DNA of 9,186 bases, from NCBI GenBank assembly GCA_944391275.1, contig CALXSZ010000099.1, positions 1 through 9,186 on the forward strand, written 5' to 3'. The notes below the pieces were generated by a model. That model made no database searches, was not told the origin of the DNA, and was given only the letters and a program-made list of their open reading frames with translations. The stretch's first letter is position 1. Every line of letters begins with the position of its first letter. The position numbers were made by a program, and so were the translations under genes. This document shows, one piece after another, positions 6,141-9,186 of this stretch. The stretch is from an uncultured Syntrophomonadaceae bacterium. GTDB taxonomy: Bacteria; Bacillota; Syntrophomonadia; Syntrophomonadales; Syntrophomonadaceae.

Positions 6141-6431
6141 ATGGCCGAAAATCGAAAAAAAGAACGGGAGGCTTTCGGCAAAGTCATGACGGATTGGTTC
6201 GAACTTCCAGGCGATCTCGTTTTGGATTTGCCGAAAATTACGCTCATCGGACGTCAGGAACTGAGCATAGAAAATCATCGAGGAATTATTGAATGTTCCA
6301 CCAATCGAATGCGTGTGAATTTAGCGCGGGGCTATCTGGAAATACAAGGGAAAGATCTGGAAATCCGATCATTATGTTCCGAAGAAATTCAATTCATTGG
6401 ACGCATTGATCAACTGTTATTTTTTGAATAG
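6141..6431 (+). CDS. yqfC: Sporulation protein YqfC (YabP/YqfC family)
   Basis: 96 residues, close to the ~93 of Bacillus YqfC. It has the family pattern: a basic N-terminus, then LPGDLVLDLPKITLIG, a NHRGIIE-type segment, RVNLARGYLEIQGKDLEI and a final IQFIGRIDQLLF. The start is fixed by AAGGAG eight bases before ATG 6141. It is known as a sporulation gene of endospore formers, expressed with yqfD in the mother cell in Bacillus; its biochemical role is unclear. Its stop (TAG 6429-6431) touches the ribosome binding site of yqfD, so the two are co-translated from one mRNA. Confidence 0.93.
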   Translation: MAENRKKEREAFGKVMTDWFELPGDLVLDLPKITLIGRQELSIENHRGIIECSTNRMRVNLARGYLEIQGKDLEIRSLCSEEIQFIGRIDQLLFFE

Positions 6432-6444
6432 GGAGGAAAAAGAA

Positions 6445-7701
6445 TTGTCCAATCGTATCGCAGACCAGATGGGCGGGATGATTCTCATCGAAATTTCTGG
6501 CGCGAAACCAGAAAAGTTAATTAATTTATTAATGAGCCGCGGGGTACTTATTCAGGACGTGCGTCAAAAAGAAAACGGCATTATTTTAAAAATCCGCAGC
6601 AGCGCTTTGGCGTCCACACGAGCGATTGCAGAAGAACAAGGATTAGACGTTAAAATTTTGAATCGAATGGGTGTGCCGGTTGTACGGAAGAAATTAAAAA
6701 GACGAATTGGACTGTGGGGAGGCGCCTTAGTCGTCATTCTGTTGTTGTATTTGGCCACTTCTTTTATTTGGTTCATTGATATAGAGGGAAATGAAAAAAT
6801 AAGCCGGGAGGAAATTTTACAGACCGCTCGTTCATGTGGATTTTACGTGGGCGCTTTTCAGCCGAACATTAACCGGTTAGAAGTAGAAGGCGATCTTTTG
6901 CGTCTGATGCCGGAATTAGCCTACGCCGAAATAAAAATTAGCGGGGTAAAAGCGAATATTAAAGTGGTCGAGCGCGTTATGGCTTCCGATGACGTCCAGG
7001 GGCCTTGCGATATCGTGGCTCGCTGTGACGGGGTGATTGAAGAAATTCTGTTGCAAGAAGGGCAGGCGTTGGTACAGAAAGGGGACGCCGTTACACAGGG
7101 CCAGGTGTTGATATCGGGAGAAATACTTCCGATCATTCAGGGTGAAGAAAATGAAGAAAATGAAACAGGAGATGCGTCGTTATCGGATTCAGAAGATCAA
7201 GAAACGGAAGACATTTTGCCGGAACCCATATGGGTTCGGGCACGCGGCGTAGTTAAAGCGAGAGTGTGGTATGAAAGCTATGGCGAGTGTCCGCTCCTAC
7301 AAGAAGAGCGGAATAAGAGCGGACAGGAGGAGTCGTCGATACAACTGTGCTTACCGTGGGGAAATTGGGTATTAAGCGGGAAAGAAGAGAACCCTTATGC
7401 AGACGGAGTCGAAGAAATACAGGAATATGTTTTTCATACTCCGTGGGGTGAACTGGGATGGAAAAAAAGAACATGGCAAGAGGAAATGGTGACGCAAGTA
7501 GAATATAGTCGAGCAGAAGCGTTGGAAATAGCCAAAAAACGGGCGCGGGAAGCTTTGCTGGAAAAGCAGGGATGGACGGAACTTCCAGGAGACGTCCAAT
7601 ATCGAACCATTTCTCAAGCGAGCGATGTTGTGGTACGGGTTCAAGCGGTGATTGAATGTGTGGAGGACATTGCCCAGGCACAGCAAATCGAGGAAAGATA
7701 G
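6445..7701 (+). CDS. yqfD: Sporulation protein YqfD
   Basis: 418 residues from TTG 6445, chosen because GGGAGG (6431-6436) lies eight bases upstream; the longer frame to TTG 6397 would overlap yqfC with no ribosome binding site. The N-terminal cytoplasmic part (1-86) precedes one membrane span at about 87-109 (IGLWGGALVVILLLYLATSFIWFI). Then comes a FtsQ/POTRA-like region (IEGNEKISREEILQTARSCGFYVG) and CDGVIEEILLQEG-QALVQKGDAVTQGQVLISG, a lipoyl/biotinyl-like hairpin typical of the family. A low-complexity acidic insert (~233-261, rich in Glu/Asp/Asn/Ser) interrupts the extracytoplasmic domain and may explain why the protein is about 20 residues longer than Bacillus YqfD. It is needed late in sporulation in some spore formers; the molecular role is not settled. 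Confidence 0.93.
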   Translation: MSNRIADQMGGMILIEISGAKPEKLINLLMSRGVLIQDVRQKENGIILKIRSSALASTRAIAEEQGLDVKILNRMGVPVVRKKLKRRIGLWGGALVVILLLYLATSFIWFIDIEGNEKISREEILQTARSCGFYVGAFQPNINRLEVEGDLLRLMPELAYAEIKISGVKANIKVVERVMASDDVQGPCDIVARCDGVIEEILLQEGQALVQKGDAVTQGQVLISGEILPIIQGEENEENETGDASLSDSEDQETEDILPEPIWVRARGVVKARVWYESYGECPLLQEERNKSGQEESSIQLCLPWGNWVLSGKEENPYADGVEEIQEYVFHTPWGELGWKKRTWQEEMVTQVEYSRAEALEIAKKRAREALLEKQGWTELPGDVQYRTISQASDVVVRVQAVIECVEDIAQAQQIEER

Positions 7702-7711
7702 AGGGTTCAAC

Positions 7712-7740
7712 TTGTGTTTGTATCCAGTTTAAAGTATAAT
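7712..7740 (+). promoter_or_regulatory. phoH: SigA-like promoter of phoH
   Basis: TTGTGT (7712-7717), a 17-base spacer and a perfect TATAAT (7735-7740) lie between the yqfD stop and phoH. It would give PhoH and the downstream genes vegetative expression independent of the sporulation pair. Confidence 0.6.
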
Positions 7741-7806
7741 GAATCAAAGTCGAGAATGGAAAGATTCGTTGGATACGAAAAATTTTAAAATATGGGAGAA
7801 ACAATT

Positions 7807-8778
7807 TTGCCGGAAAAAGAAGTAGAACAAAAGATTTCAGTTGCAAATAACGAAACCATGTCCATTTTATTGGGGGTGGGCGATTGTCATTTGAATTACC
7901 TTTCGCAGCTTAGCTCCGTACGGATTATTGCACGGGGGACGGAACTGATTTTACGGGGAAATGCGGAAGATGTTCGGCATATGGAGAAATTATTTTCAGC
8001 GTTATTGGAAACGATAGAAAAGGAAGGGCAACTGGATTTAAACCAAATCACCTATTGGGATCATTTGTTGCGTAAAGGCGGTGTGCAAAGCCACGGGGAT
8101 ATTGTTTCCGAATCTTTAGTGACGACCTCGCGAGGAAAAGCGATTAAGGCCCGGACCATTGGACAGAAGCGGTATGTTCAAGCCATTTTGAAAGATGATA
8201 TTGTTTTTGGAATTGGTCCGGCCGGAACCGGAAAAACCTATTTGGCTGTTGCAATGGCCGTTCGGGCTTTACGCAACAAAGATGTGGAACGGATCATTTT
8301 AGTTCGACCGGCTGTGGAAGCGGGGGAAAAATTAGGCTTTTTACCCGGAGATTTTATTGAAAAGATCAATCCTTACTTGCGTCCTTTGTACGACAGTTTG
8401 TTTGATATCTTAGGGGTTGAACTGACCCAACGTTATTTGGACAGGCATGTTATTGAGATTGCTCCGCTGGCCTATATGCGGGGAAGGACGCTCAACGACG
8501 CTTTCATTATTTTGGATGAAGCGCAAAATACGACGCCGCAGCAGATGAAAATGTTTTTAACGCGCCTGGGATTTTCTTCCAAAGCCATTATCACAGGAGA
8601 TATTACGCAGGTGGATTTGCCGAAGGAAGAAACCTCCGGATTAATTAAAATTGAAGAAATTTTAAAAGGGGTTCGGGGAATTTCTTTTGAACATCTAAGC
8701 CGGGAGGACGTTGTTCGTCATCCATTGGTGCAGAAGATTATTGATGCTTATGAAAAATATGAAACGCGCCGCTCGTAA
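7807..8778 (+). CDS. phoH: PhoH-family ATPase
   Basis: 323 residues from TTG 7807. This start has GGGAG (7794-7798) eight bases upstream, whereas ATG 7792 in the same frame has no ribosome binding site and would add five residues; Bacillus PhoH is about 319. Residues ~1-90 form the KH-like RNA-binding N-terminal region. The P-loop is GPAGTGKT (137-144), Walker B is IILDEAQ (D237, E238), and sensor-like TGDITQVDLP and a LSREDVVRHPLVQKI tail complete the RecA-like NTPase. PhoH proteins are cytoplasmic ATPases linked to RNA metabolism; the phosphate-starvation name comes from E. coli and need not apply. The position between yqfD and yqfF is conserved in many Firmicutes, where ybeY, dgkA and era follow. 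Confidence 0.95.
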   Translation: MPEKEVEQKISVANNETMSILLGVGDCHLNYLSQLSSVRIIARGTELILRGNAEDVRHMEKLFSALLETIEKEGQLDLNQITYWDHLLRKGGVQSHGDIVSESLVTTSRGKAIKARTIGQKRYVQAILKDDIVFGIGPAGTGKTYLAVAMAVRALRNKDVERIILVRPAVEAGEKLGFLPGDFIEKINPYLRPLYDSLFDILGVELTQRYLDRHVIEIAPLAYMRGRTLNDAFIILDEAQNTTPQQMKMFLTRLGFSSKAIITGDITQVDLPKEETSGLIKIEEILKGVRGISFEHLSREDVVRHPLVQKIIDAYEKYETRRS

Positions 8779-8824
8779 AGTTAAAATGCATGGAAAGCGG
8801 ATGAATGGTTTTTGAGGAACGACC

Positions 8825-9186
8825 ATGGAACGAATCAAATTTTTGCAAAAAATGAAGAATACCTTTCTGTGGCAACTTTTACAGAAGCCGAGTACGCAAA
8901 ATATTTTAGTGAGCGTACTTTATGTAGGTTTAATTGTCGTTCTCTTAAGCGACAGCGTAAATTTTAATCAGACACTGACGCTGGATGAAGTGGCCACGAG
9001 AACCATCCAATCGCCGATACAGGCAAGGATTGAAGATGTACAATATACGGAACAACTTCGCCAGGAAGCGGAAGATAGCGTGATGAAATCCTATCAAGAG
9101 GATAATCAGGCTTTACCCCATTCGTTGGAAATGATCAATCAATTTTTCCGTGAACTAGATCGTATTTTGGAAATTTCTCCGCCTGT
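8825..9186 (+). CDS. pgpH: YqfF/PgpH 7TM-HD cyclic-di-AMP phosphodiesterase (3' partial)
   Basis: The first 120 codons; the gene runs off the window. ATG 8825 has GAGGA (8814-8818) six bases upstream. After a basic amphipathic start, residues ~27-42 form the first membrane span (ILVSVLYVGLIVVLLS). The extracytoplasmic 7TM-HD domain then begins (EVATRTIQSPIQARIEDVQYT followed by an Arg/Glu/Ala-rich helix). The HD catalytic domain and the other membrane spans are outside the window. Family members hydrolyse cyclic-di-AMP. Identification rests on this N-terminus and on position directly after phoH, 46 bases downstream. Confidence 0.88.
   Translation, partial: MERIKFLQKMKNTFLWQLLQKPSTQNILVSVLYVGLIVVLLSDSVNFNQTLTLDEVATRTIQSPIQARIEDVQYTEQLRQEAEDSVMKSYQEDNQALPHSLEMINQFFRELDRILEISPP

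Noticed and set aside
6007..6189. A 60-codon plus-strand frame before yqfC
   Set aside because: It starts at a TTG in the tandem repeat, passes through the terminator hairpin and overlaps yqfC in another frame.
7253..7846. A 197-codon minus-strand open frame across yqfD and phoH
   Set aside because: It crosses two well-supported genes and a promoter, and shows no domain or ribosome binding site that I could see.

Overview
The window looks like chromosome of a low-to-moderate GC, spore-forming anaerobic Firmicute (Clostridia-like). This rests on a yqfC-yqfD-phoH-yqfF block (YqfC and YqfD are families of endospore formers), strong GGGAGG-type ribosome binding sites, several TTG/GTG starts, a tRNA with encoded CCA, and a GH13-GH77 glucan enzyme fusion. 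I cannot name the genus from this sequence alone.

Layout. (1) 1-2154: 3' part of a large bifunctional glucan enzyme, an alpha-amylase-family (GH13) C-terminal half fused in frame to a complete 4-alpha-glucanotransferase (GH77). (2) 2155-3052: about 900 bases with no recognisable gene, holding a strong terminator (2341-2380) and one weak 115-codon open frame. (3) 3053-3936: a compact phage-type lysis cassette, holin and GH24 endolysin with overlapping stop/start, closed by a strong terminator. An internal ribosome binding site lies at the endolysin's domain boundary. (4) 3998-4201, minus strand: a tRNA-Arg(CCG) with its own promoter and terminator, convergent with the lysis cassette. (5) 4248-5753: ribonuclease G with a promoter overlapped by a palindrome and a possible 13-residue leader peptide whose stop overlaps the likely GTG start. 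(6) 5852-5968: a 38-residue single-span membrane protein with an excellent ribosome binding site, followed by short tandem duplications and a hairpin terminator. (7) 6141-9186: yqfC, yqfD, phoH and the 5' end of yqfF/pgpH, all on the plus strand. phoH has a good-looking promoter of its own.

How the parts relate: RNase G and PhoH point to RNA processing, YqfC/YqfD to the mother-cell sporulation programme, and YqfF/PgpH to cyclic-di-AMP turnover. The lysis pair and tRNA look like a separate insertion between the glucan enzyme and this housekeeping block. The most interesting points are the isolated lysis cassette with its internal start, the tiny membrane protein between rng and yqfC, and the leader/palindrome arrangement in front of rng.
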